A stretch of 23,437 nucleotides of DNA from contig NZ_CAMLDV010000044.1 in NCBI RefSeq assembly GCF_946478835.1, forward strand, positions 1-23,437, in the 5' to 3' direction. The translations under genes were made by a program, and so were the position numbers. The stretch is from an uncultured Bdellovibrio sp. (lineage in GTDB: Bacteria; Bdellovibrionota; Bdellovibrionia; Bdellovibrionales; Bdellovibrionaceae). Shown here piece after piece: positions 1 through 8,967 of the stretch. Under the pieces are notes generated by a model. It was not told where the DNA came from, searched no databases, and worked only from the letters and a program-made list of their open reading frames with translations. Position 1 is the stretch's first letter. The number at the start of each line of letters is the position of its first letter.

Positions 1-2107
1 AGGATGAATGAGTGCCGAAGTACTCTTTGCCTAACAAGTAGCCGACAGGCAGCGAAGTAGAATCAACATTCACCGTATATATGTAATATGCCGATTGATC
101 CCCTAGAACTGTGGTATGACGAGGTCCTAACTGCGCATCGCCGTGCACGCCTCGCGGATTAATAACAAGTTCTTGTCCCGGTGGAAGATTTTCAGAATAC
201 AAAAGCACAAAGCTGTCGTTGATTGGCTGAGTGAATGCTCCACGCGAACCTACCCAAGCAAAGCCGGTGTTCAATCCCAAGCTTGTGGTGTTCGTGTCTT
301 CCCCATTTTGATGGAGAGTGTAGTGTTCTAAGCGGACGCTGTAGGGTTGCGCCAGATATTCTGCGGAAAGATTTCCTGAAGTGCTTTGTTCCGTATTTGA
401 TACAGAGGCCGTGGCGCGGAAGTCGTCATATTTGTAAAGATTATTGCGATTGATTGCCACATTTGAACTCTTTTGAAGAGAATCATAGTAGGCACTTGCA
501 CTGTACTTACCTTGGCTTTCATTCCAATAAATAGAGACAAAAAATCTTTCGTCATCCGTCGCAGCGACTGTTTTATTGTAACTTAGCTCCAATCGCGTCT
601 GCAAATTTAACGGCGTAATAAAATTCACACGGTAAACTCGTTGATTTTCTCCCAGAGGCATTTCAAGAGAACCTGCTCCGACACCAAACACCGAAGCTCC
701 GCCGAAACGGAAGTTCAATTGTCCGTCGTAGCGACGCAAATAGTTGATCATTCCCAAATTCATCACCGAAACCGGAGAGAATTGTTTGTCGCGGTTTTCC
801 GCTTCTAAAGTTAGAACGAGTGGAACATCTTGACCGAACATTCGATCTAAACTGCGATAGCGCAATCGCTCAGCATAGCCTTCCAATTGTGGAGATTGAG
901 TGGAGTACGCCCCTTCAACAGAAAGATAACCCCAATTTGCAATGCCCGAAAATTCAATTCCTGTCAGGGCCTGAGATAAATAATTTTGATAGTTTAGGCC
1001 AAAAGTCACTTGATCATTCAAACCCATCCGATGAAACACCGTTCCCAGAGCTGCTTTGTTATCATAAGCTCGGTCAGCACCCGACTCTGTCCAAGGCAAA
1101 CCAATTGCGTATGAAAATTCATGCACACCTTTACCTAAAAGTGTGTTTTCAAAAAGTACGGAAAAATCAAATGTCTCTTCTTGTCCAAGGTCGTCCCGAA
1201 TTTTAACTTTGACGTTGTTCTGACCTGACGCCAGGGGAAAATCGCGAATATTAAAAATCCCAGGAGCCAACCGAATCTGGCTGAATAAAAATCCATTTAC
1301 GTAAATTTCAACAAGAGAAGGACGTTTAATGACGATTTCGGTGTTGCTAAGCGGGCGCAGGGTTTTGTAAGGCTGAATCGAGAACTCTTTTACAACCGAA
1401 AGACCCGCAATATTTGGAGAAACTTGAAAGCCGCGAGATCCCAAAGTCACATCTCCTAAAGTATAACGAATCATACTTTCTTCGTCATCATAACGAAGAC
1501 GCGTGTCCTGGCGTTTCCAAGGGTGATTGGCGTGTTCTAAATAATCCGCCATGGATTCCAAGACGATACCATGTACGTTTTCTACAAAGTCCACATGACC
1601 GGCGATAGGAAGTTTCTGATCTTCAACGGCATTGCCGTATTGATACGACTGCTGTGCGCGGAAATTAAGATATCCACTTTGCGCTGTAGGGCGAAGAAAC
1701 GACTGCTCCGTCCCTTCCATATAATTAAGATTCAGATCACTGCCTCTACGGTACTTAAGAGGCAGATCCAGACGCATTTCCAAAGAGTTTTCATCAAACT
1801 GCACGCTCAAACCAGAAGATTCTAAATCGTAAAGACTTAATACCCCTTCCGGCCTCACTCTTTTTTCAAGATTCTTAAAAAGATCTTCTTTAAGAGTCGG
1901 ACGAAGACCTTCCAGCAATGGTCTTGCTTCGACAGAAAAATTTTTCTTTTCGTCACGTGGAAAAATCCAAGCCTCGCCGAGCAAGGCTCCGTCCAACAAT
2001 AAAGGGGCTACCAAGTAAGGCTTTGCCAACGCCGGGCGAGGGCCTTCAGCAAATGCCGATATAAACGGAAGAAGCAAAACTAAGACGAGACTTAGACAAT
2101 ATCTCAA
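1..2107 (-). CDS. Chaperone-usher outer-membrane usher, 3' end cut by window edge
   Basis: The reading frame is open from a TTG start at 2107 to the left edge, about 702 codons; full ushers are usually 800-850 residues, so the C-terminal part is missing. The TTG overlaps the chaperone stop (TTGA), with a GGAG ribosome site 8 nt upstream, which indicates translational coupling. The first 20 residues form a signal peptide (MRYCLSLVLVLLLPFISAFA). An N-terminal domain follows (VAPLLLDGALLGEAWI, then a GLSVQFDENSLEMRLDLP stretch), then beta-barrel hallmarks: YTLGDVTLGSRGF near residues 209-222, VEIYVNGFLFSQIRLAPG near 265-282, and GQNNVKVKIRDDLGQ. By family knowledge, the usher is the outer-membrane pore that receives chaperone-bound subunits and polymerises the fibre. 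The N-terminal pattern looks more like archaic (CsuD/spore-coat-U type) ushers than FimD/PapC; that subtype is my inference. No internal stop is seen. Confidence 0.9.
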   Translation of the reverse strand, partial: MRYCLSLVLVLLLPFISAFAEGPRPALAKPYLVAPLLLDGALLGEAWIFPRDEKKNFSVEARPLLEGLRPTLKEDLFKNLEKRVRPEGVLSLYDLESSGLSVQFDENSLEMRLDLPLKYRRGSDLNLNYMEGTEQSFLRPTAQSGYLNFRAQQSYQYGNAVEDQKLPIAGHVDFVENVHGIVLESMADYLEHANHPWKRQDTRLRYDDEESMIRYTLGDVTLGSRGFQVSPNIAGLSVVKEFSIQPYKTLRPLSNTEIVIKRPSLVEIYVNGFLFSQIRLAPGIFNIRDFPLASGQNNVKVKIRDDLGQEETFDFSVLFENTLLGKGVHEFSYAIGLPWTESGADRAYDNKAALGTVFHRMGLNDQVTFGLNYQNYLSQALTGIEFSGIANWGYLSVEGAYSTQSPQLEGYAERLRYRSLDRMFGQDVPLVLTLEAENRDKQFSPVSVMNLGMINYLRRYDGQLNFRFGGASVFGVGAGSLEMPLGENQRVYRVNFITPLNLQTRLELSYNKTVAATDDERFFVSIYWNESQGKYSASAYYDSLQKSSNVAINRNNLYKYDDFRATASVSNTEQSTSGNLSAEYLAQPYSVRLEHYTLHQNGEDTNTTSLGLNTGFAWVGSRGAFTQPINDSFVLLYSENLPPGQELVINPRGVHGDAQLGPRHTTVLGDQSAYYIYTVNVDSTSLPVGYLLGKEYFGTHSS

Positions 2108-2835
2108 TCACCGATCTCCGCAAGTTCAAGCTCTCCACGATTCGGAGAACCTATGATCTCCTTTGCGGAATGCACAACAATATTTTTTTGCGAACCGGAA
2201 AGTAAATTAAGGCCGTCGAATTCTTTGGGATTCTCGACTTCAGAGACAAGCTTTTCCCCTGCAAAGAGCTTAAGTTTTTTCACTTTCAAAACTTTATGAG
2301 CCGCGCCTTCGTTGATCACTGTGACGGAAATTTTTTTAGCGTCTAAATGTTTAATTTCTTTCACCTTGATCTTTGCGACAGCTCCTTCGGGAGTGACGTA
2401 TGCAGAAGCAACATACTGAAGGAGAAAGTTCAGATTTACTCCCGGTTTTTTGGGTTTGGGATTTCTATCACGAAACTCCACGGGAAGTTGCGAGGCAATA
2501 ATACGGTATGATTTTTCCGAGGCCGTTATCTCTCCCGACCACGTCACACGCACATTCCTTTTTTCATTAGGTAAAAGAACAACTTGTTCAGGATAAATTG
2601 TAAAGTCGTCCGTTTTTTTTCGAACCTCTTCACCTTTCTCATTTTCAGTTCGAGTGAAGGCTTCGATTTGAATCGGCGTTTTTTCTCCGCCGGGATTTTC
2701 CAAAGTCAGAACTTGCGTTGTTCCTGAACCTGTCGGCGAAAAATGAATGACCATAGGAGAAAGGCGAAATGCGAATGAAACGTTCGGAAAAGTTAAAGCC
2801 AGAGGAATTAAACCTCTTAACAGAATTTTGATCAT
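2104..2835 (-). CDS. Periplasmic PapD-type fimbrial chaperone
   Basis: This 243-residue protein has a signal peptide at about 1-22 (cleavage after SFA). It then has a PapD-like immunoglobulin domain: an early FRLSPMVIHFSP strand, the DDFTIYPEQVVLLPNEKRN segment near 76-94, VRVTWSG near 95-101, and SYRIIASQLPVEF near 109-121. A second, shorter beta domain follows. The family binds fibre subunits in the periplasm, caps them by donor-strand complementation and delivers them to the usher. The stop codon overlaps the TTG start of the usher gene, so the pair is coupled. The length fits the family (about 220-250 residues). The gap to the upstream small gene is 91 bp. I see no conserved cysteines that would form a disulphide. 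Confidence 0.9.
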   Translation of the reverse strand: MIKILLRGLIPLALTFPNVSFAFRLSPMVIHFSPTGSGTTQVLTLENPGGEKTPIQIEAFTRTENEKGEEVRKKTDDFTIYPEQVVLLPNEKRNVRVTWSGEITASEKSYRIIASQLPVEFRDRNPKPKKPGVNLNFLLQYVASAYVTPEGAVAKIKVKEIKHLDAKKISVTVINEGAAHKVLKVKKLKLFAGEKLVSEVENPKEFDGLNLLSGSQKNIVVHSAKEIIGSPNRGELELAEIGD

Positions 2836-2926
2836 ATAAAATAGGTTATGCGAAGAATGATGAAGCGAATATCGCCATTTTGGGTGAATATGAACAACTG
2901 GCCTTTAGGCAGTCAGGCGCAAATCC

Positions 2927-3148
2927 TTACGGCGCAGAGACTTCAACGATGGAGGCGGGTGCGCGTTTTTGAATTTTAACTTTCAGCTCTGGAGAACTTT
3001 TCGAAATGACCTTTGCTGATCCCTCTTTGGAAGTTTCAATACTCACTTCAGCGCGAAGAGGAACCGTTCCTGTCAGATAAAGACTTTTGCTTTTTGCAAA
3101 AGCCGCAGAGGAACTGAGAATAATGAGAATGCACCCAAGAAGTTTCAT
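2927..3148 (-). CDS. Small secreted protein (73 aa) in the chaperone-usher cluster
   Basis: I do not recognise a family. The protein has a clear signal peptide (MKLLGCILIILSSSAAFA, cleavage about residue 18), leaving a mature chain of about 55 residues. The mature part starts with a beta-strand-like LYLTGTVPLRAEVSIE segment, then KVISKSSPELKVKIQK, and ends in IVEVSAP. It has no cysteine after the signal peptide. The opening strand resembles the first strand of archaic fibre subunits, but the protein is far shorter than a usual pilin (about 150 residues). It may be a mini-subunit, a remnant or an accessory factor. The start has purine-rich GAGAAGTGAGG just before ATG. It lies 32 bp after the kinase stop and 91 bp before the chaperone, so it is probably co-transcribed with both. 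Confidence 0.7.
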   Translation of the reverse strand: MKLLGCILIILSSSAAFAKSKSLYLTGTVPLRAEVSIETSKEGSAKVISKSSPELKVKIQKRAPASIVEVSAP

Positions 3149-3180
3149 ACCTCACTTCTCGGAGAATCTAGACCAAAGCT

Positions 3181-5148
3181 TTAGGCTAAAGGTTGAGGAT
3201 GCTTTTCTTGAATCGGCGGGTAAACCGGAATAATCACGATAAACTCAGTGCCTACGCCCACTTCGGAGCGAGCCTGAATTTCTCCCCCGTGATTTTGCAC
3301 GATACCGTAAGAGATACTAAGTCCAAGACCCGTTCCTTGCCCAACCCCTTTTGTCGTGAAGAAAGGATCGAAGATTTTCTCCAAAGTCTCTGCGGACATG
3401 CCTTTGCCGCTGTCTTGAATTGAGACTTGCACCCAACCACGACGGTCTTTGGAGCCTTTGTAGTCTTTCAAAGCTGTGGTTGAAATCCAAATATGACCCG
3501 TGCCTTCAATGGCTTGAACGGCGTTCGAAAGAATATTCATAAAGACTTGATTGATCTGACTTGCATAACAGTGAATCAACGGAGTTGGTTCATACTGTCT
3601 GTGAATCTCAATGCGGTTTTTGATTTCACCCTGCAAAAGATTGAGCGTTGTATCAAGACTTTGATGAACGTCGATTTCCTGCAGTTTTGCTTCTTCCAAA
3701 CGAGAGAAGTTTCTTAAGCCCAAAACAATATCGCGCGTACGGCGTGCACCGTCTTGGCAAGACGCTACCAATTTTGGAAGATCTTTGACGATATAATCAA
3801 ATTCGTATTCTTCTTTAAGAGCGTGCAGCTTCGGAGGATCTTTTTCAGCAACTTCCGCAAGCTCAATCAATTTCTCTGAATATTCTTTAAGGTGAGTCAT
3901 GTTGCTGTAGATAAACCCAATGGGATTATTCAATTCATGCGCAACACCGGCGACAAGCTGGCCCAGACTGACCATTTTAGCCGAGTGGACGAGTTTTGTT
4001 TGTGTGTCTTTAAGTTCTTTGTTGGCAGCTTCAAGTTCCGTGATTTTTTTTCGGAGATCCGAACGCGCTTGCCAGATCTTTTTACTCATCTCGTTGAAAG
4101 ATTCAGTGAGAAGGCCAATCTCTGTGTCGTTTTTTACGGGAATGGTTACTAACTGCTCTTGCGACTCAAAAGACTGCAGAGCTTCAACCAGATCATAAAG
4201 TGGTTTTAGCACCCAGCTTGAAGTCACAAGAATTGTTAGAATCAAAAGAATAATAACAGCACCGACAACCGTGATAAACGCGTAGTTCACGTTCTTAAGA
4301 ACGGCTTTCGCTTCACTTTTGGAAGCTCCAAGTGCCACATAGAATTTCGTAATTCCCCAATCAATCGGATAAATTAAAAATCCATAAGGGGTTGTGCGCA
4401 CGTTCAAATCAAAAAACGGTTCAGCACCGGGACGGAAATAAGGCTTAAAGAAATCTTTTTTATAGAGATAAAAATCTGGATGGCTCGCCACCACGACTTG
4501 TCCGCCCTCTTTAAACACAATGAGTTCCAATTTCAGGCGGTTCTTCATTTTGTTGGCAAACGCTTTATCCAAATCCACAATCTGTTCCACATAACCGACT
4601 GAGCGTCCTCCGGCTCCTGTGATTTTGGAAATAAGAATGAGATTTAGTTTTTGATTTTCACCGAACTCTGCCAGCGCGATTTCTTTTTCATCTTTCACCT
4701 GCGCCATGTATTTCGCGGATAAAAATACGGCATCTTGAACGGGAACGAAACTGCGCACGTTTTCTTTATCGTCTTTAAAAACGGATGCGAGCATGCGACC
4801 TTCACGATCAAAGAACGTGAGGCTAGAAATATTGTCCGTCTTAATCCACTGCGAAGTCAGAGAACGAATCGTCGCCCCGTCCCCGACGGTCACGTGATAG
4901 ATCAGACTTGGATCACGGATGTACTTGTCGCGTTTTTGTTGAAGGCTTGCGCGAAGATCAGAAAGAACCAACTCAATTTCACGGGCATTGCCACTCAGAC
5001 GTTGTGACAACTCATGGTCAATGGCTTTTTCATATTTCACCATCGAATAAATTGTAACGAAGGCTAATGGAACCACAGAGAAAAGAACAAACCAAACGAT
5101 CAAGATCGTACGTAATGATCTTTTAGGTTTCTTCCTTAGGGTTTTCAC
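3181..5148 (-). CDS. Membrane-bound sensor histidine kinase with HAMP domain
   Basis: A 655-residue kinase starting at GTG, whose first bases overlap the preceding gene's TGA (GTGA, 4-bp overlap). In order: a membrane helix at about 15-36, an extracytoplasmic sensor region at about 37-288 that looks Cache-like ([23 protein letters not shown]), a second helix at about 289-312, HAMP at about 313-365, and a short coiled coil. The HisKA dimerisation box follows with phospho-acceptor His404 in GVAHELNNP, then an HATPase domain: N box Asn542 ([12 protein letters not shown]), G1 box DSGKGM at 579-584, FDPFFTTK, and G2 box GTGLGL at 605-610. It is therefore expected to be active. There is no receiver domain and no adjacent response regulator, so the partner is unknown. 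The tight linkage to the anti-sigma-like gene suggests joint function. Confidence 0.93.
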   Translation of the reverse strand: MKTLRKKPKRSLRTILIVWFVLFSVVPLAFVTIYSMVKYEKAIDHELSQRLSGNAREIELVLSDLRASLQQKRDKYIRDPSLIYHVTVGDGATIRSLTSQWIKTDNISSLTFFDREGRMLASVFKDDKENVRSFVPVQDAVFLSAKYMAQVKDEKEIALAEFGENQKLNLILISKITGAGGRSVGYVEQIVDLDKAFANKMKNRLKLELIVFKEGGQVVVASHPDFYLYKKDFFKPYFRPGAEPFFDLNVRTTPYGFLIYPIDWGITKFYVALGASKSEAKAVLKNVNYAFITVVGAVIILLILTILVTSSWVLKPLYDLVEALQSFESQEQLVTIPVKNDTEIGLLTESFNEMSKKIWQARSDLRKKITELEAANKELKDTQTKLVHSAKMVSLGQLVAGVAHELNNPIGFIYSNMTHLKEYSEKLIELAEVAEKDPPKLHALKEEYEFDYIVKDLPKLVASCQDGARRTRDIVLGLRNFSRLEEAKLQEIDVHQSLDTTLNLLQGEIKNRIEIHRQYEPTPLIHCYASQINQVFMNILSNAVQAIEGTGHIWISTTALKDYKGSKDRRGWVQVSIQDSGKGMSAETLEKIFDPFFTTKGVGQGTGLGLSISYGIVQNHGGEIQARSEVGVGTEFIVIIPVYPPIQEKHPQPLA

Positions 5149-6122
5149 TTTTTAGCTTCATCCACTGTGATAATCATACGCACGATCCCGTCAGGCATAA
5201 CGCGCGGATGTTTTTCTTTACCGATCTTAGGTTTTCCATAAGTTCCTAAGAACGTCAGTAGATCCTGATATTTTGCTTCAGGAATTGTGAAGTGATAGTA
5301 CATTGATCCCGGCGTTTTTTTCCAACCGAGTTCCACGGAACCGGCTTTACGACCGCCTAGTTCATTGATTTTTTCAGTGATCTTCGGACCGATGACGTCA
5401 ATATTAGTCACCGCAATTTCACCACGATAAAGAAATCCGCCAGATGCCGCAGCTGGAGCTGTTTCAGCTGCGGGTTTTTCTTCTTTTTTGGGAACAGCCG
5501 CTGTTGTTGCCGCAGTCGTCGCCGTTGGAGAAGGTTTTGGCGCTTCCGTCTTAGCAACCGCTGTTTCTTTAGCCGCTTCTTTTCCGTGCTCTTTCGGAGT
5601 TTCTTTGCTTACACCTTCATCGATAAACTCTGGTTTTTCTTCAACCACGGGAGGCGTTTCTGAGGACGTATTTTTAGAAACTTCTGCCAAAACAACTTCT
5701 TTTGATCCCGTGCCTACACCCAGCTGCATAACTTTTTGCCATGGAGTCACCGTAAGCAAAGTCACTATCGCCACGACAACGACAAGAGCTTCCAATCCCC
5801 ACTTCAAACCTTGAGGCCATTTATCGAAGTTGGATTTTTGCATCAAAACTGAAAGATAACTTGAAGGAGCACTGATTTGCGCGATGATCGGTTGAGACAC
5901 CACCGTGTCGGCCAATCGTTCCGCATATGTTTGACCATTCTGAATTTTCGTTAGATCTAATTGAGCGTCTCGTGAAAATTTCACGTGATCTTCAACGGCC
6001 GCGCGACGTTCTTTATCCAGACTGCCAGAAAGATAGTCATAAAGAAGTTCATGGCCAATAAAAGGAGAAATCTCCCTTTTGCCTTTTTTGGAAAGTGGAA
6101 TTTTATTTTCCTGCTGAGCCAT
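5145..6122 (-). CDS. Single-pass membrane protein with anti-sigma-like N-terminus
   Basis: This 325-residue protein has three parts. Residues about 20-55 (HELLYDYLSGSLDKERR, AAVEDH) resemble the zinc-binding anti-sigma fold. The usual CxxC pair after the histidine is absent, however: by alignment to His46 the positions hold Ser50 and Ala53. One membrane helix spans about 107-126. A low-complexity Ala/Lys/Glu/Pro/Thr linker at about 150-225 leads to a C-terminal domain at about 228-323 (GFLYRGEIAVTNID, VELGWKKTPGSMYYHFTIP) that looks like periplasmic DUF4349-type proteins. The first part should be cytoplasmic and the last periplasmic. It overlaps the sigma-like gene upstream by 20 bp and the kinase downstream by 4 bp. 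A role as partner of the upstream sigma-like regulator is inferred from order and fold, not proven. Confidence 0.72.
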   Translation of the reverse strand: MAQQENKIPLSKKGKREISPFIGHELLYDYLSGSLDKERRAAVEDHVKFSRDAQLDLTKIQNGQTYAERLADTVVSQPIIAQISAPSSYLSVLMQKSNFDKWPQGLKWGLEALVVVVAIVTLLTVTPWQKVMQLGVGTGSKEVVLAEVSKNTSSETPPVVEEKPEFIDEGVSKETPKEHGKEAAKETAVAKTEAPKPSPTATTAATTAAVPKKEEKPAAETAPAAASGGFLYRGEIAVTNIDVIGPKITEKINELGGRKAGSVELGWKKTPGSMYYHFTIPEAKYQDLLTFLGTYGKPKIGKEKHPRVMPDGIVRMIITVDEAKK

Positions 6123-6573
6123 GCTTTAACTTACTCACACCTTGAGTCATGCTTCCCAATTTACGAAGCGCCCGTCCCAAACGATAGCGAATCGTGCCTT
6201 GAGTAATCCCCAAGCCTTCTGAAATATCATCATCTTCAATTCTTAAAATTTTAGACCAGATCACAGTTAAAAGCTCGTCCTCGGAAGCCGATTTTTGAAA
6301 TTCGCGCCAAGGGCCTAGATCTATGCCTTCGGGAATCAACCAACCGGATTCAACAGACGTGTTCGGACGACCACGAGCCACACGCGCTTTGTAGCGGTCC
6401 CACACTGATTTGGTGGCAGCCACAATCGCGACAGAATTTTTTAAGTTAGGATTTCTTTGTTTGCGAGCTCGACCAAGGGCCAGAGCCTGGGATGAAGCCT
6501 CTATCGCTTTTTGATCATCGAGCAAAGCAAAGTAGAAAAACAAAGCGATAGATTGTACGTCGGCCTCAGTCAT
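6103..6573 (-). CDS. Small sigma-70-like (ECF-type) regulator
   Basis: A protein of about 156 residues. The C-terminal part (DELLTVIWSKILRIE, ISEGLGITQGTIRYRLGRAL, RKLG) matches sigma region 4, with its helix-turn-helix for -35 recognition. The N-terminal part (ALFFYFALLDDQKAIEASSQ) only weakly recalls region 2, so core binding or -10 recognition may differ from a standard ECF factor. I chose the ATG at 6573 because AAAGG lies 5 nt upstream; an in-frame GTG at 6579 would add two residues but sits right on that site. The end overlaps the anti-sigma-like gene by 20 bp, a typical sigma/anti-sigma layout. Its targets are unknown; the downstream chaperone-usher genes are the obvious candidates. 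A non-sigma helix-turn-helix regulator is the alternative. Confidence 0.75.
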   Translation of the reverse strand: MTEADVQSIALFFYFALLDDQKAIEASSQALALGRARKQRNPNLKNSVAIVAATKSVWDRYKARVARGRPNTSVESGWLIPEGIDLGPWREFQKSASEDELLTVIWSKILRIEDDDISEGLGITQGTIRYRLGRALRKLGSMTQGVSKLKHGSAGK

Positions 6574-6627
6574 TGACACCTTTTTTACAAGAGAAGCTGT
6601 CCAAAAATTGGAAGCAACTTCTTAATA

Positions 6628-7686
<1,059 letters not shown>

Positions 7687-7694
7687 TCATTCCA

Positions 7695-7723
7695 AGTCTA
7701 GGAGCGATGAAAAGCAGAGTCAA
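7695..7723 (-). promoter_or_regulatory. Sigma-70-type promoter for mreB
   Basis: On the minus strand a -35 TTGACT (7718-7723) is followed after exactly 17 nt by a -10 TAGACT (7695-7700). The -35 matches the E. coli consensus at five of six positions and the -10 at four. Transcription would start near 7688, giving a short leader of about 17 nt before the ATG at 7671 with its GAGAG site. Confidence 0.6.
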
Positions 7724-7748
7724 TGCAGATATTTAGACCTAATTTCAG

Positions 7749-8780
7749 TTATTTTGACGCGGGCGCACAAGAGACCACAAGATCGGTCCTGGACTGACGG
7801 CCTTGATAGCGAACTTGCAGACCTTCGTTCAAGGTGCTTTCCGCTTTCAAAGTTTTATCTAAATCCACCTCAATTGCTTCAATCTCCACTCGCTCCTCTT
7901 GCCCTTGGGATGCGGGTTTCAGACGAACGACAATGGATTCTCTCTGACGACTGCGGAAAATTTCTTTTTGAATTTCGTGACGAGTGTCCCAGGCAAAAAC
8001 CTCTTCTTTAGAAGGGCTGCGATCACTCATGTCACCCAAGCGGTAGGTACAGCGCACACGACTCAAGTCGACTTTCGATTTTTTGAACGACTTGTCAGAA
8101 AGGCACACCGTCTCGACTTCCTTTTCCATATTGTAGTTCGTCACGACCATGCGAATTTGCGATCCTAAACCAGAAGTTACAGAGAAGGTGTCCATGCCTT
8201 TTTTTTGCTGCAACTGAATCTGACCCATAGCCGAATAAGTTCCCGACGCTGGCGTCATGACGAAGCTCGCTTTTCCATAAGAATCGACCGCAGAAAAAAG
8301 AATATTGTAGGACTGTTGTTTACGCGCATCCCAGAAAATGTCGCGGAAGCTCTGGCGTCTTTGTGGGTTAAACGGGTTGATGTTGTCAAGGAACGTGCGA
8401 TCTTTCAAATCCATGCCGTTCACAATACAGCGGGCTGTGCTTGCCGCCGGCAACATTCCTGGATTTGCAGGTTGAATCGTTGTGCAACTGCGATTGTAGC
8501 CTTCGATACGAAGTTCGCGAGCACAGTTATTATTAAGAGCATCATTCAAAAGAGCGTCGCAATATTCTTTTTTTGAAAGGAGTTTGTGTTTTCCTGTCGA
8601 GCAACCGTTGAACTTGTATTCGTAAGTAAATTCACCGACGACATCAGGAACTGTCGTCGTTGGAGCCGGGCTGTTGGGTGTAATGGGAGTGACCGGAGCG
8701 TTTCCGCCGCCACCGCCATTTGAGCAAGCACTCAGAGCCAACGTGAAAATCGTCATTGCTAAAGGCATATTTAATTTCAT
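7749..8780 (-). CDS. Predicted lipoprotein of unknown function
   Basis: A 343-residue protein that I do not recognise. It has a lipoprotein signal peptide ending in LSAC, with the lipidated cysteine at position 19, then a Gly-rich tether (SNGGGGG) and a Pro/Thr-rich linker up to about residue 48. A folded domain follows. It contains several cysteines, some spaced to allow disulphides (NGCSTG, EYCDA, NNCARE, RSCTT, RCIVNG, ETVCLS, RCTYRL, VSCAP), which fits a protein outside the cytoplasm. No catalytic motif is evident. Position +2 after the cysteine is Ser, not Asp, so outer-membrane sorting is the default expectation. The gene lies upstream of mreB with 77 bp between, including the mreB promoter, so co-regulation with mreB is possible but not required. 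Confidence 0.8.
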   Translation of the reverse strand: MKLNMPLAMTIFTLALSACSNGGGGGNAPVTPITPNSPAPTTTVPDVVGEFTYEYKFNGCSTGKHKLLSKKEYCDALLNDALNNNCARELRIEGYNRSCTTIQPANPGMLPAASTARCIVNGMDLKDRTFLDNINPFNPQRRQSFRDIFWDARKQQSYNILFSAVDSYGKASFVMTPASGTYSAMGQIQLQQKKGMDTFSVTSGLGSQIRMVVTNYNMEKEVETVCLSDKSFKKSKVDLSRVRCTYRLGDMSDRSPSKEEVFAWDTRHEIQKEIFRSRQRESIVVRLKPASQGQEERVEIEAIEVDLDKTLKAESTLNEGLQVRYQGRQSRTDLVVSCAPASK

Positions 8781-8856
8781 AACAAACTCGTTTTCAAAAA
8801 ACGTCCTCGGCGAAAAAGGAGCAAATATGGGACCACTTCAAAAATGACTGTCTTGC

Positions 8857-8883
8857 AATATAAAGCAGATCTTCACGTGACAA
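8857..8883 (-). promoter_or_regulatory. Possible promoter of the lipoprotein gene
   Basis: On the minus strand TTGTCA (8878-8883) and TATATT (8857-8862) each match five of six consensus bases, but the spacer is only 15 nt, shorter than the usual 16-18. The leader to the ATG at 8780 would be about 70 nt. This is a tentative call. Confidence 0.35.
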
Positions 8884-8893
8884 GAACCTAAAG

Positions 8894-8910
8894 TGTCTTA
8901 TTCTTAGACA
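8894..8910. repeat. Short inverted repeat between divergent genes
   Basis: TGTCT (8894-8898) and AGACA (8906-8910) form a 5-bp palindrome with a 7-nt centre. A further ACTGTCT at 8846-8852 is inverted relative to AGACAGT at 8906-8912. It lies in the divergent intergenic region between the lipoprotein gene and the DUF2252 gene, where an operator would be expected. The arms are short enough for chance. Confidence 0.3.
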
Positions 8911-8967
8911 GTGGTGACGCAAATAAGAGATGACGATGGGCCTTCTTTTTGAATTCTTAAAAAAGCT

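Noticed and set aside
143..1825. Several plus-strand open frames of 60-130 codons, the largest at 820-1206
   Set aside because: They lie opposite the continuous minus-strand usher frame, show no domain or ribosome site, and are explained as antisense shadows.
2836..2926. Extra small gene or terminator between the 73-residue protein and the chaperone
   Set aside because: No open frame with a start and no convincing hairpin followed by a T-run could be seen in the 91 bp.
5488..5814. Plus-strand open frame of 108 codons
   Set aside because: It lies opposite the Ala/Lys/Glu/Pro linker and membrane helix of the anti-sigma-like gene; the Ala/Val/Thr-rich translation is an artefact of that low-complexity DNA.
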